Assembly (NCBI GenBank): GCA_017311185.1
Contig: JAESUZ010005462.1
Coordinates: forward strand, 3,348,001 to 3,412,000
Length of the DNA: 64,000 nt
Reading direction: 5' to 3'
Origin: Proteles cristata cristata
Lineage: Eukaryota; Chordata; Mammalia; Carnivora; Hyaenidae
Part shown: positions 33,814 through 46,634 of the stretch, piece after piece
Layout: every line of letters begins with the position of its first letter
How positions within the stretch are numbered: position 1 is the stretch's first letter
Made by a program: the position numbers and the translations under genes
The notes under the pieces: generated by a model
What the model saw: only the letters and a program-made list of their open reading frames with translations
What the model was told of the DNA's origin: nothing
Databases searched by the model: none

Positions 33814-35401
33814 TTCCCTGACTGCAGCATTTCCTTTCTGGCCCTCCCAGCACACCTCCCAGGATCCAGGCCTTTCTGAATGCCCTGCTAGGCTGCCCAG
33901 GGCCCACCTCAGCCCCTGACTCTGGCTTTTTAAAAAATTTTCCTAGCTCCCATATTCCTTATTTCTCTTTCCAGTCTCAAAATATAACCCCCCAGGCTTA
34001 TATTTCCAGCATGATGTGTAATCTTCCTTTACTCTCTTCCTTAAGGAAGAAACAGTCAAGTCCCTTACTGGAAGAGCAGCACAGAATACCACACCTCTGT
34101 AACACTCAGGGTAACTTCTCTTACTTAACACAGTGTGGATCTGTGCTTTTTTAAATAATACATAGACGTAAACATAGAGTAGATAGAGCCTATAGGGCAC
34201 AGGGGGTTGATGGTTTTTAAGGGTCCTAACTCTGAGCTACATGTTAGTTTTTCATGAAAATGGAGATAGAGAGTTTTTGTCACTCCTTTATTCTAGGCTG
34301 TTATCAATGTATGCCCATGAATCCTAGTGGCACTGTCTACTCAGAATACTTTTGGAATTTCCATTTGGCCAGATGACAAGAAAGCATTCACAATCCTAAG
34401 GAGTAATTTATCTGCTCCTTCCTGAGGAAATATGCACCCCTACCACAAAAAAAGGAAATTAGGCCCCAGGCTGCCGCAGGCGGCACCTCCACCAGAACAC
34501 TTCCCCATGTCCCCAGGTCGCACATACAGGAGAGAGACGACGCCTGGAAGGTGCCAGCACACTGCCCTCCTCAGTGCAGGGTGCTGTGGTGCTCATTGCT
34601 TCTGCAGTTCAACCCCACTTTGTCGACCTAACTTAAGGTAGCAGTCCTGAGTCAGCTCATCTCCCTACTATCTCATTTGCATAGTTAGGAGATGGGTGAT
34701 TCCGTGTATTTTTTCTAATAAGCAAAATCCCAAGATAAGAGGCCACTGCAAAACACTCAACTTTTTCTGGAAACAGAAGAAAGACTCTGCTGAACTTGTT
34801 TGCAAAGGAGGAGGGTGTTCTTCCTGATACAGATGCATGTGTGTATTTACCACACAGGTTCGGAGAGCAGTTCGGGGAAACCGAGTTTGGATGTAAAAGA
34901 TCTCAGTCCTGACTTCATAGGTGTTGCCCACCCATCCTAGGCCTCATCTCCAGTAATATTTCACATGTATATCATCTATAAATACTACAGTGTGTGTATA
35001 TGTGCATATATACACAAAGCTAAAGTATACATTAACCAAGATAAGCTGTGTCTGCCAGGGCTTTAATCTCCCCAGGAGGCTGTTATTACTGGAGTCAGGC
35101 CCTAGAGCACCAGCTGAGGAGAGGAAACTAGATTCTAGTGTGTCAGGCCTGGGAGGAGGATCTCTTTGTCTCCCCTTTTCTTTTTAGAACACATGCATAA
35201 ATAGCATTCACATGTGGCCACAGATGATGTAATATGTATGACTTGTCCCTAAAGATGCCTTTCTTGTCAGTGTGTTACTTTTTGGAGATACTTTACACAT
35301 GATAATCTCCAAGTAATACTAGATTACTATGAAACAAGGGAGAAGGAGGTGCTCTCCTAGCATTTTCTCCATTCAATTTGAATAATCTAGGGTGGAAGTA
35401 G
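33814..35401. other. Intron without a recognised feature
   Basis: Unique-looking; includes a modest GC patch at 34450-34600 (CAGGCTGCCGCAGGCGGCAC). No exon supported. Confidence 0.5.
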
Positions 35402-35585
35402 AGGAGTCTGGGTGGCTCAGTAAGTTAAAAGTCTGACTTGTGATTTCGGCTCTGGTCATGATCTTACAGTTTATGAGATCAAGCCCCATATCGGGCTCTG
35501 CGCAGACAGCACAGAATCTGCTTGGGATTCTCTCTGCAGTCTCTCTCTCTCTCTCTCTCTCAAAGTAAATAAACTTTTTTTTTAA
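35402..35585 (+). mobile_element. CAN-SINE, sense, diverged
   Basis: Head AGGAGTCTGGGTGGCTCAG, 'GTCATGATCTTACAG', 'ATCGGGCTCTGCGCAGACAG', (CT)n and tail. No clear duplication recognised. Confidence 0.9.
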
Positions 35586-35684
35586 GTGAATAATAATGTG
35601 CAAAGGAAAAACGTTTTCCTTTATGAGCTTTCATTGTTTCCATTTTACTTGGCATCTAGTCTAACCTCTGCTTATGCTCTAGAC

Positions 35685-35873
35685 CAGTGGTTGTTTTCAA
35701 ATTTGAACAGCCATCAGAATCACCTAGAAGGCGTATTAAAACTCAGAATCCTGGGCTGCATCCCCAGAGCTTGTGAGGCATTAGGTCTGGCAGGGTGCTC
35801 CAGAATCCGTTCTTCAAACATGTCCTTAGGCGATGCTGCTGTTGCTCTGGGGACCATACTTTGGAAACCACTG
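35685..35873 (+). mobile_element. MER5A hAT-Charlie MITE
   Basis: CAGTGGTTGTTTTCAAATTT at the left and TTTGGAAACCACTG at the right are its inverted ends. 'CATCAGAATCACCTAGAAGG', 'TTAGGTCTGGCAGGGTG' and 'GGCGATGCTGCTGTTGCTCT' follow the consensus. About full length for the family (189 bp). Confidence 0.93.
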
Positions 35874-35946
35874 ATTTAGAACATGAGGTCACAAAGCCCA
35901 TGGTTTTTGCATTGTTTTCAGTTTAGAAATATCTTAGGTCTTGGGG

Positions 35947-36157
35947 CGCCTGGGTGGCTCAGTCTGTTAAGCGTCCAACTTCAGCTCAGGTCATGATCTC
36001 ATGGTTCATGGATTCGGGCCCCGCGTCGGACTCTGTGCTAACAGCTCAGAGCTTCGGATTCTGTGTCCCTCTCTCTCTCTGACCCTCCCCTGCTCACGCT
36101 GTGTCTCTCTCCCTCAGAAATAAATAAAAACATTTAAAAAAAAAAAAGAAAAAGGAA
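35947..36157 (+). mobile_element. CAN-SINE, sense, short deletion in the body
   Basis: GGGGCGCCTGGGTGGCTCAG head with intact CpGs. 'CAGCTCAGAGCTTCGGATTC' shows loss of the 'GGAGCCTGCT' segment. Short duplication AGAAATATC at 35935-35943 and 36158-36166. Confidence 0.93.
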
Positions 36158-36430
36158 AGAAATATCCTAAAAAGTAATATTTTATTACTAGTTCAGTCTC
36201 CATGACTGATAAGGTGACCAGCCATCCCAGTTTGCCCAAGACTGAGGGGGTTCTTGGGACATAGGGCTTGCCATGCTGAAACTGGGAAAGTTCTGAGTAA
36301 GCTGGGAAGTATTAGCCACCTCAGTTACTGATCCAGCTTCCCAAAATCCTTTCCAGAATGACTCAGCTTAGGTACTGACACAGGGAGGTCCATTTCCAAT
36401 GGATCCTTCCTTCCACTGAAAGGACTGTGA

Positions 36431-36521
36431 GGGGTGCATGGGTGGCTCAGTCCATTAAGCTTCCAGCTTAGGCTCAGGTCATGATCTCATGGTTTGTGAG
36501 TTCAAGCCACACATCAGGCTT
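36431..36521 (+). mobile_element. CAN-SINE head fragment, sense
   Basis: GGGGTGCATGGGTGGCTCAG to 'CACACATCAGGCTT'; body, CT tract and tail are absent. Confidence 0.88.
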
Positions 36522-36554
36522 CAAAATGCTTGGGCTTCTGTCCTTCTCCTTCCA

Positions 36555-36675
36555 CTGCTGGCTATATAACTTAGACCAAATCACCCTTTTTACCACTCCA
36601 AGCCTCACTTTCCTTATCTATGAAATGAGAATAATAATGCCTTCCCTGTGTTCCACCTAGCTTGTCTTGAGAAGC
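36555..36675 (+). mobile_element. MIR SINE fragment, sense
   Basis: 'CCAAGCCTCACTTTCCTTAT', 'CTATGAAATGAGAATAATAA' and 'TGCCTTCCCTGTGTTCCACC' follow the MIR middle. It abuts the next SINE, whose duplication lies at its end. Confidence 0.75.
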
Positions 36676-36690
36676 CATAGAAATATTGTT

Positions 36691-37051
<361 letters not shown>

Positions 37052-37063
37052 AGAAATATTGTT

Positions 37064-37648
37064 TAGGAAGTTCTTGGTAACCTAAACGAATGTGTGTATG
37101 GTTATTAAATCTTCTGTTTTTCTTAAAAAAAGATTTGGTGCATCAACTTGAGGAATATTTACTCAAGTGAAAAAGAAATAAAGCAAATTAAAGTAGCCAT
37201 CATTAACAAAGAACTGAAGAAAATTCTCAAGCTGGGGAAATGGTTCTCAGCTGACTTTATAAGGATTAGCAACTTGTATGACCCATTCCATAGCAACCAA
37301 TTGAACAATGGTCCTGGTCAGTACGAAGGGACACAATGAGAGGGGTAGACCCCTCTCTTTGTGAAATGCTCTTTTGAAGGCACTGATTACAGGTGTGTAG
37401 AAGTAGGCCAACCATGAGCTGTCACTTCCTCGGGGTTAAAGGGTCTCATTACATTTCACTGTGGTTATTTTCTTTTTTGCTTAAAACATTAGGAATCCTA
37501 GAGCACTGAACCAAAATCATGGAATATGATCATCCTTTTGTGAATGCACTGCTTCTGCCTCTGCTACTTTCTTATTCTCCTTCATTTCCTCTCTGTGCAA
37601 AGATGTGGCTGCCTGTAGCTTCATCATCTAAGTTGATACACATGAATT
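37064..37648. other. Intron without a recognised feature
   Basis: Unique-looking sequence; nothing recognised. Confidence 0.6.
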
Positions 37649-37662
37649 AAATCATGTCCTCT

Positions 37663-37830
37663 TGGGGCGCCTGGGTGGCTTAGTTGGTTGAGCATCTGAC
37701 TTTCGCTCAGGTCATGATCTCGCGGTTCGTGGGTTCGAGCCCCGCGTCAGACTCTGTGCTGACTGCCAGCTCAGAGCCTGGAGCCTGTTTCAGTCTGTGA
37801 CTCCCTCTCTCTGACACTCCCCTGCTCACG

Positions 37831-37866
<36 letters not shown>

Positions 37867-37894
37867 GAAATAAATTAAAAACATTTTAAAAAAA
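37663..37894 (+). mobile_element. CAN-SINE, sense, young-type
   Basis: GGGGCGCCTGGGTGGCTTAG head, intact CpGs, 'CTGACTGCCAGCTCAGAGCC' sub-type, (CT)n and A-rich tail. Perfect 14-bp duplication AAATCATGTCCTCT at 37649-37662 and 37895-37908. Confidence 0.96.
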
Positions 37895-37908
37895 AAATCA
37901 TGTCCTCT

Positions 37909-39048
37909 CATTTCCTCCTGCATTTTTTTGGTCAAAGTTTCAACTCAAAAAAAAGTACATGATTGTTTTCAGTCAGGTTCAGCTTGCTTACAGAGCCATG
38001 GGCTTCTCCTCAGCACTCTTTGTTCTCAGGGTTGAGTCACTGGGTGCCAGGTATTGTATTTAAACCAGGAGAGGAGCACATGGGCCCCAAAGAGGAGGTG
38101 CCAGAATCTGAGAGTGACAGGAAAGATTCTTTAGTGCAGGGACCTTAGGGAGAAGTACACATCTACTGTTCATAACCTTGGGAGTATTGTCAAGAGCTAC
38201 TTCCACACTCTACTTGTCATGGCCAAAAGTGTCAATATAGACTTCAAGGAAGGACTGACATATTAAACATTGTCTGCTACTTCACAAGAGAACCCTCTAT
38301 AATAATATCTAGCATTTAGAAAATCTGTTTCCTGTATATCACTGTTATCCCTTACTCTTCTGAAATAGGAAACATAATTAAATCATTCATATTTAAAATA
38401 TTGCATTGCTAGGCAAGTATTGTAACAGTATTTATATTAACATACTTGTGATTTCATAGAAAATCTTATTGATGTGAAGTCTCAAAGGGAGCTACATTTG
38501 TTCTACTATTTCAAATCATTCATTGGTTCAGCATGTTTATTGAAGGCTCAGAAATCCATGTCTTTCTAGTGGTAACTCACTATGGAGATTTATAACCCTT
38601 ATCAGAAATGATGATTCTAAATAGCAGCCTAGCTTTTTAGCATTCTCGACATTGCATATTATATAGGTGATGACATGTAGATTAGTTGTCTTTGGATGTT
38701 TTGTTGTGGGCTACAGTTGTCAGTCACAGTAAATGACCAGCCTCTCACTTTTACCTTCAGGAAAGCTTGTTTGTTTGTTTTAATGGGTTCTTAGAAAGAG
38801 GAATGAATCTGTTCTCTGATTGTAACACCAGAAGGAACAAAGAAACAAAAGGAAGTTCTACTTGGAGCAAAATCTTCTTTGTGTAAGAAGACATGTAAAG
38901 AAAGGGAAAGACAGGAAAACTAAAAACTGTCTAACCTAAGAGCTTTAGACAGTTAGACTCACTAGCCAGAGTCTGTCTTAAGTCTTGAGTGTACAACTCT
39001 AGCGTGAGCATCTATAAAACTAACATAGTTTTCATTTGAACAGATGTC
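37909..39048. other. Intron without a recognised feature
   Basis: Unique-looking AT-rich sequence; nothing recognised. Confidence 0.6.
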
Positions 39049-39272
39049 TTTTTTTTTTAATTATTTCAATGCTTTTATTTATTTTTGAGAGAGAGAAAGA
39101 GAGCGTGAGTAAGGAAGGGGCAGAAAGAGAGAGAGAGAGACAGAATCTGAATCAGGCTCCAGGCTCTGAGCTGTCAGCACAGAGCCTAATATGGGGCTTG
39201 AACTCATGAACTCCTAGATCATGACCTGAGGCCGAAGTAGGACGTGTAACCAACTTAGCCACCCAGGCCCTC
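39049..39272 (-). mobile_element. CAN-SINE, antisense
   Basis: Complement of tail, (CT)n, body and head ('AGCCACCCAGGCCC'). Duplication not clear. One of four antisense copies. Confidence 0.92.
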
Positions 39273-39730
39273 CTATGCCTACCTTTTAATATTGTTAAAT
39301 CAAATACAGTAATGGTCCACAGTAAGTACCAGTAAATGATACTGTACTATTAAATGAATTTTAACATATTTTTTCAGTTTAACAGCTCTAACATTGAGAT
39401 CCATGTGACTATACAAATGACCCTAAAAATATTATATTTGAATATAAATTTTATTTAAATATAATTAATTATTAATTTTAGAATCCTAAAATTAATGGAA
39501 TTTAAAACATTGTGTCATAGTTTAGTGGGCAGATTTTTCCTTTCTCAGGAATAGATAAAATAATGCTGCCTCTTACAGCCAGTTGCATCCTAGAGCCAGT
39601 GAAACAGTATTATTATCATTATCCTTTTTCAAGTCATCAGGGAAGGTGCTGTACATGTACATGTTTTAATAATGCTACCCTTGTTCCACATTTTGTGGCC
39701 TAAGACCTTCTCTTTACTACATTTAGATGT

Positions 39731-39980
39731 GAAAGCAGTGAAGAAGAGCATAGATTTTGGAATCAGACAAACTTGGTTTCAGCTCTCAGCCTATCACTTA
39801 GTTGCTCTGTAACCTTGGGCAAGTTGTCTACTCTCCACATTGCAGTTACCTCATACTTAAAATGGGAATAATAGTATTTACTTGATAAAGTTGTTTTAAA
39901 GATTGAAACGAGATAATGTACATAAAACACATCATACTTGGGAGTATGTAGTACACACTCAGTGAATGATGAGGAGGGAA
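39731..39980 (+). mobile_element. MIR SINE, sense, nearly full length
   Basis: 'AGAGCATAGATTTTGGAATC', 'TAACCTTGGGCAAGTTGTCT', 'TACTTAAAATGGGAATAATA', 'ATTGAAACGAGATAATGTAC' and 'GTACACACTCAGTGAATGAT' follow MIR end to end. Confidence 0.92.
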
Positions 39981-40102
39981 ACAAACTAGAAACTATGCCT
40001 GCTAGTGACAGACCCTTATCCTTTGGATTTTCATTGATTTCTTTTCTGCAGTTGGGAAAAGTCAACCAAAGTCAACCCTTGTCAAGTTTATGACCATGTC
40101 AA

Positions 40103-41195
40103 GTGATAGCAAAAATTAAGTATGGGGGATATCCACTTCCAACCAAAGATGGAGTGACAGGGACCAGATTTACCCTCCAGCCCAGAATAAGACAAAACAA
40201 AAATGACAAAATATACAAGAAACTGCTTTTCAATTCTCTGGATATCAGGTGGCAGAGAACAGTGATCCCTGAGAAATGGGAAACAAATGAGCCCTCAAGA
40301 GAATTTCCAAGATCCAGCCTGGGGACAGAGTAGCCAGAACCCAGCAGATTCCCTAAGTTGAGAGGACAGAGATGGGAGTTCAGGGAGGCTGGGCCGGCAA
40401 GAGTCTGTAGGACAGAATACCGAAGAGGAGAGAATTGCACAGATTACTCCAGAGTGGGGCTCCCATGGAGTATTTAGGAAAGTACCTATCAGCACATACA
40501 TATGAGGAAAGAACCTCCTGGGTCTTGACGGGTCATGAGCCCAAGCTCATGAGATCGACTGCACTGACTGTGGTGCCTGCTTAAGATTCTTTCTCTCTCT
40601 CCCTTTGCTTCTCTCTCCAGCTCGCTCGCTCTCGCTCTCTCTTGCTCTCTCTCTCTCGCTCTCTCTCTGAAACAATAAAATAAAATAAAAAGTAAATAAA
40701 AAGTAAAAAGTTAGGCAGAAGGAAAAAATAAAGAAGACTCCCAAATTGAACTTGGAGAGATTTTCATGCTGTCTGACATGAAAATTATATTGGATGGAAT
40801 TAATGGTATATTATACATTGCAAAAGAAAAGGTTGGTGACTTTAAAGACATAGCAATTAAAAAAAAAAAACATCCAAAATGAAACACAGAAAAAAAGAAT
40901 TTCCATAATATGAGCAGACAGCATCAATTCCAAAGGACTTCAGGTGCCCTAATGTTCATGTAATCGGAGTTCCTGAAAAGAAGGGAGAATAGAAGAGCTA
41001 TCTGAAGAAATAACAATTTTTCCCAAATTTCGTGAAAACTATAAATACAGAGCTCCAAGAAGCTCAATCAACCCCAAGCACAAGGAACGGGGAAAATCAA
41101 GCACTGATCTGCCTCAGAATCAAATTGCATAATACCAGTGACAAAGAGAAAATATTAAAGGACATATGACACACATAGGAACAAATACAAAAGTG
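40103..41195 (+). mobile_element. Old L1 (L1M-type) 5' region / ORF1 remnant, sense
   Basis: 'AAAGATGGAGTGACAGGGAC', 'GTAATCGGAGTTCCTGAAAA', 'CAAGAAGCTCAATCAACCCC' and 'GACAAAGAGAAAATATTAAA' are L1M 5' UTR/ORF1-type phrases. ORF1 is broken by stops. It carries an old SINE at 40518-40712. The 3' part of the element is absent. Confidence 0.75.
40518..40712 (+). mobile_element. CAN-SINE, older sub-type, sense, partial
   Basis: 'GATCGACTGCACTGAC', 'GCCTGCTTAAGATTCTTTCT', a long (CT)n/(CTCG)n tract and A-rich end 'ATAAAATAAAATAAAAAGT'. The head is strongly diverged. Confidence 0.75.
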
Positions 41196-42275
41196 GCAGC
41201 TCTTTGTTGTATGTTAGTTATGAACCTTAAAGCTGTTAAAACAAATTAAAAGTACTGTAACTGTACCATATGAAACTGGTTCTCTAAGTGACTTGTAGAC
41301 TCACTGTTAAGGCAGTTCCCAAAGAGATGCTCCAGAAATATTTTGAACAAGACTGGTAGTATTAGGCTTCCAAGATGATTTCTTTAGAAGAAGCAATGCC
41401 CAGTTCATTTGTATATGTAAATGTGAAATGGTTTCATTTTGTTTAACGAAAGCAATCTGATTACTTGGTCATGGTTTATATATTAACACTATGTATTTCA
41501 ATATGCTTTCTGTGCTATTGAAAGCCAATTTGAATATTTATTTAAGATTAGGCCAGGTAGGGTTCACTTGACTTAAAGAAATTATGGCTCTTTTTGAACC
41601 TTATAATTTTTCAAAAGGTATTTAGGAAGTCCCTATTTGCATGACACTATAATATGTAAATCTATGTCCTAGTAGTTTGTGACCTAAGACAGCCTTCAAA
41701 TCAGTCTTGCAGGCAATGGAAAGGCAACTTAGACAAAAAGTCTGGGAATGTTAAATCATTTGATGACACAAAAGAAAAAGGAAGATTTCTGTGTCAGTGA
41801 GTGATGGAATCTACACTGGAGTTACAAGTTTACCTGAGCTGAGTTGCCAGGAACATGTTTACTTCTAATATCCAGTATCTATATCAGAAGATACAAATGT
41901 ATCTGATTCAAAGATGTGGGTGTAGTTTGTTAAATTATACCTCTATTCAGTTCTACACTAGTTGTGACTCAGGGGGCGTGTCCCTAGATTGCTACATTGC
42001 TAGATGACATTAGTCATGAGACATTTCATTCAAAGAATAAAAAGTTACTTTATAATAGCTAGTGAAAGCTTTTAAGTACTCATTGCAAAGTAGTTTTAAA
42101 GGCCTGCACTTAAGATAATTTTATAGACTCTCTTGGCTAATGTTTGTAGTCTTGGGTGTGGGGCAAAGTCAAATGAAGAGAAAGAAGGAAGTGGTAGATG
42201 AATCGACTGTATTAAATCCAGAAGAAATAAGGGATCACACGCAAGCCATTTCTGCTGTGTCTCTTAAGTGGTTAA
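41196..42275. other. Intron without a recognised feature
   Basis: Unique-looking AT-rich sequence; nothing recognised. Confidence 0.6.
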
Positions 42276-42317
42276 ATGGATGGATGGGTGGGTGGATGGA
42301 TGGATGGATGGATGGAT
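42276..42317. repeat. (TGGA)n microsatellite
   Basis: About ten TGGA/TGGG units. Confidence 0.95.
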
Positions 42318-42355
42318 ATAAAATTATTGATATATAGATATAGACATATAGAATT

Positions 42356-42374
42356 GATGATAGATAGATAGATA
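42356..42374. repeat. (GATA)n microsatellite
   Basis: Short run of about four GATA units, close to the TGGA array. Confidence 0.85.
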
Positions 42375-43054
42375 AAAAGACTGAATGCTTGTCTGCCTAT
42401 GTAATGTTCTACTAGCGCTGGTGATGGCACAGAAGTTATAGTTTCAGACCATCATTTTTCAAATCAACCTTCATAATAAGACTGTTATATAAGAAAGTGA
42501 TATTTTACAACAATAACTATATAAATACACATTTTCTAATATTGGTTTTAGGTGACCTCCAGTGCAAATGATATGACATTAAAGTCTTATCATTTATTTC
42601 TCTTCCAAAGTTTATGTGTTATATATGAAAAGCTGACTTCTTTTTTTTTTCCAATAACTCATGTTCCTTAATGGATACCAAAAATCAGAAAAAGCACTAC
42701 CCCCAAACTCTGCTTATACTGCAAAAAAATTAATCGGCTACCTTTATAGAATCACTGCTTCATATGATACCTATGTCCCTAATGAAGACTATTAAGCTGT
42801 ATCTTTAAAATAAACTAAACTGTGCACAGAAGTATAAAGTCCTCAGATAAATTCTTCCATTTTGGCTAGTACTGAAGATAGAGACGTTAAAAGAGTTGTG
42901 GTAGATCTGTGACTCAGCAACTAAAGATGTGCATGAAGACCATAGAGAGGTTTCGGGAAATAATTGAAGAGAGGATTTAAAGTAGAAATACACATAATTT
43001 TAGAAGGTAGGGGGGGCTGAAATCTCTTGATTTCTGTAGGCAGATTTAAATGGG
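42375..43054. other. Intron without a recognised feature
   Basis: Nothing recognised apart from a T-run near 42641-42650. Confidence 0.6.
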
Positions 43055-43258
43055 AGAAAGAAAAAGAGCTTTGGAGTGGGGCCAGGTTTCCATTCAGCAT
43101 GCCCCATTTGTGTGACCTTAGCAAGCTACTGCATTTCTGTAAGCCTTTTTTTCCATCTGTATAGTGGGGATAATATCTACTTTTCAAAGTTTCTGAGACT
43201 AGTAGAAACGGTATACATAACACATAGTAGGTATTCAGAAAACATAGTGGTTATTTTT
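43055..43258 (+). mobile_element. MIR SINE, sense
   Basis: 'TTTGTGTGACCTTAGCAAGC', 'TTTTCCATCTGTATAGTGGG', 'GATAATATCTACTTTTC' and 'ACATAGTAGGTATTCAG' follow MIR in order. Confidence 0.9.
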
Positions 43259-43269
43259 GCTGATTTCCA

Positions 43270-44051
43270 AAGCCTCAGAATCAATTGTGACTTCTGTCTT
43301 TCTCTTACACCCCACATCTTACCTCTCCATCAGCAAATGCACTCTCCTTTGGAAATACATATCCAAAACCCAACCACATCTCACCACCTCCTTAAGCCAC
43401 GATGTTCTCTACCATGAATTCTTCCATAGCAGCCCCTCTGCTTCCATTCTTATCCCCTCTACAGCCCATTCTCATGACAAAGCCAGAGTGACACTTTTAA
43501 AATGAAGGGACATCATGTTACTTCTCCCAACAGACCCTCTCTCTGTGGTGTTCTGTCACTCAAAATGAAGTCATAAGTCCTCCCTCAACCTACCAGGCTG
43601 TCTATGATCTATGCTTCCCCCCACTGCCCCATTTGTGTGGGGAGTGATCCTTCACCCCAGGGTACACAGACCTGCTCTTCCTCCAAAAAGCTGGAGAGCA
43701 CAGCTGGCTCCCTCACTCCTTCCGTCTCTGTATAAATGTCACTCTGTCAGAAGAGCCTCTACAGAGCAGCCTCCATCACAGCCTATCCTCTACCCTCTTG
43801 AATCTCTCCTCTACCCTCTTGAATCTCTCCTCCCATTAGAATGTAAGCCCTGTGGGGCACTTGGGTGGTTCAGTCAGTTAAGCATCCAAGTTCAACTCAG
43901 GTCATGATCTCACAGTTCATGGGTTCAAGCCCCACATCAGGCTCTGTGATGACAGCTAGCTCAGAGCCTGGAGCATGTTTCAGAATCTGTATCTCCCTTT
44001 CTCTGACCCTCCCGTGCTCATGCTGTCGCTCTCTCAGAAATTTAAAAAAAA

Positions 44052-44091
<40 letters not shown>

Positions 44092-44225
44092 AAAACATTA
44101 AAAATTTAAAAAAAAAAAAGAATGTAAGCCCTGTGAGACTGAGACCCTCCTTATTGTACTCACTGCTGTGCCTAGGACAGTGCATGGAACATAGCTGCTC
44201 AATAACTACCTGTTGGATGGATAAT
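43270..44225 (+). mobile_element. L2 LINE 3' region, sense, interrupted by a SINE
   Basis: 'AAAGCCAGAGTGACACTTTT', 'TCCTCCCTCAACCTACCAGG', 'GAATGTAAGCCCTGTGAGAC', 'TTGTACTCACTGCTGTGCCT' and 'CATAGCTGCTCAATAACTAC' are L2 phrases. A 21-bp unit (CTCCTCTACCCTCTTGAATC) is duplicated at about 43787-43829. A SINE splits it at 43855-44118, within the L2 motif AGAATGTAAGCCCTGTG. Confidence 0.85.
43855..44118 (+). mobile_element. CAN-SINE, sense, with (GAAA)n in the tail
   Basis: Head GGGCACTTGGGTGGTTCAG, body, then AAAAAAGAAAGAAAG... and a second A-rich block. Perfect 17-bp duplication AGAATGTAAGCCCTGTG at 43838-43854 and 44119-44135. Confidence 0.95.
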
Positions 44226-44269
44226 AAGTTAATATTGGCCCCTATATACCATTGAGGGAGAGGCCTGGA

Positions 44270-44400
44270 ATACAATAGAAAGAGTTCTGAAATTCAGAAC
44301 ACCTGGGGCCTGAATTCAGGTCCTGACCTTGATACTCACCACCTGCCTGACCTTGGACAAGATCTAGACCTAGAAAGAACACGGGCCTTGTTCTCCATCC
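44270..44400 (+). mobile_element. MIR-like fragment, sense
   Basis: 'GAATTCAGGTCCTGACCTTG', 'CACCTGCCTGACCTTGGACA' and 'AGATCTAGACCTAG' resemble the MIR 5'/core region. Confidence 0.6.
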
Positions 44401-46634
44401 CAATAAAAATGGAAGCCTGGGTCACTGCAGCTCTGAGCCCCAGTTATCCTGTAACTGTTCCCATCCTCTCATCTTCCTTGTTGGGAGTGCATGGGAGTTT
44501 TGACTTTGTGTATGGAAGAAATTCTGTCTGTGGAAGTTAGTAAACAGTGGAGAGGTTACTGATGTAGAGAAGGGCTTTGTAAATAGTTCTTTCTTTCTTG
44601 TCTTGGAAAGTATCACATTTTTGATTTTGCCTAAAGCTGGGGATGGAGTAAAACTCCATAACATTCCAGTTCTACCTGTGATCCCAAACATTTTTATCTT
44701 CTTTAACATAAAGTGAATATTATTTGGGATAGAGGAAGATGAAGTTTTACAATATTTCAACAGATGGCGCTGCTGGTAGCTGTTATCTGACTATAAAAAA
44801 TTAGAATTTAGGTTTACTAACTTAAATAATCTTATTTTTTTTATTTTATTGTATTCTGGGATGACATGTTAATATGTTTAGTCTTTTATCTTACCAATTC
44901 TTCAGAAAATGAGTAATTTTAACTAGTTTGTATGGTGAAGCGAGCCTTGACACATGGAATAGTTCAATCCCCACAGTTGTCTACATTAATATATCATGCA
45001 CTTTTACCCAGTGGTGTCATAGAAAATATGACAAAATGCTTTACTTGGAGGAAAAATGGTCATTTGCACATAAGTGCAGCCCATTTTGGCTTATGACATA
45101 AATACAAACCAATCAGGGAGATCTATTTAGGTACTTTAAATAGATACAAAATGATGACCTGTACAAAGAAGGTACTGTGATTATTTAGTGGGCATAGAGA
45201 AAGATGTATATCTACTAGAGCCCAAGAATAAAATGTTTTGCCAAAAAGATGGTCAATATGTTAGAGATGTCATTTACACTCATTCATCAGCTTCTTCCAC
45301 CCCTGACCAGTGTTTCCATCTGGTCTTCAAGCAAGATCATTCCAATTACGCAGCCATGCACTTGCTTCTGGGTGTGGTTTCCCTGATTGCATACTTCAGC
45401 ACAGATTACAAATATTTGGCAGGATTCCTCCTTCTGTGGGAACCAGACAAGTCATAACACCAACTGAACGCTCTACGCTGTTGTGCAGGAAAGAACCGCG
45501 TCATCTCAGGTTTCAGAGTGCAGAGTATGAGAAACTCACTTCAGTTCTGCTCTCCCCTTACAGCCATGTGCTTCAGCCAGGAAAGGGCTGGTAATTAGAG
45601 TTACAGACTCCTTTCTACTCCCACCTCCAGACAAGACCCACCATCACCAAGAGCCAGCCCAGAAGTCCCCAGTGTGGAGTGACATTTGTCTCAAAGAATG
45701 GCTCTTTTCCCTCTGCTTTATGTCATAATTACCAAGAACTGGAAGGGGAATTTAAGATTCGGGCATGTGCCAAAAGAAGGCTTCAATATGTGATATTTAA
45801 GAACTTACTGCTAAGATTACGAAGGTTGTCAGAAACTGTTAGCTTTTAAAAACTTAACAACATTATTAATGAGTAAAGCCAAGAAATGTTGAGTGAAACA
45901 GCTATAATTTTTCTTTCAATTCAAACCTAAAGTTTCCACTTCTGTTCCCCTCTGGTTCCTTTTCACCTTCCTTACTCTGTTCTTCCTGTTGAATGTTCCT
46001 ACCTCAGTATGGCTCAGCCCCGGGACCCTGGTGAGATTCGAGCTGTGGATGAAGAGTAGGTCCCAGCAGGGCCTCCCCTGCTCTCCAAATTAAGGAGCCC
46101 GTTGGTATAGTCTAACAATATGAGAATCAGTAATCTGTCAGCGTAGTAGATGAGAAATAAATCACCAACAGACCTTTTAACTACCTTTTAAGGTTAAACA
46201 GTGTTTTTTATTGTTGTTTTTACTTAATTACTGAAGCTACTTAGCAAACAAAGAACTTCACTATTTGTATAGTTGAAAACAGAAGAGTAATAACAACACT
46301 TGGCAGTCCTCTATCACTTTTTATCCAGATGTCCCAAGGTTCTTTACAAACATTAAGCTCAGTCTCCTCATTCCCTTCTTGTTTTTATTTTTTAAGGTAG
46401 GGAAAGGAAGAAGGGAAGGGAAGGGAAAAGGCAATTTTGCATCAGAAGTACTTGAAGGGGTAAAGAAACACTTAAGCCTGAGATCACCATGGCTTTGGTG
46501 ATAAGCACGATTAACACACATAGGCACAGGGTTATCATTCTAAATGACAACTAAACAGGAAGAGGATTAACAGTTTACTCAGTATATTTACTTGGGGCCA
46601 GGTACCATGCTTGGCTTTTCTCTCTCCCACCCCA
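44401..46634. other. Intron without a recognised feature
   Basis: Over 2 kb with little recognised. The 89-codon frame at 45188-45457 has no splice sites or domains and reads like chance. A GGGAA-rich purine patch lies at 46398-46430. Confidence 0.5.

Noticed and set aside
45188..45457. 89-codon frame in repeat-free sequence
   Set aside because: No recognisable domain, no splice context and no GMDS similarity; length is within chance for this window.
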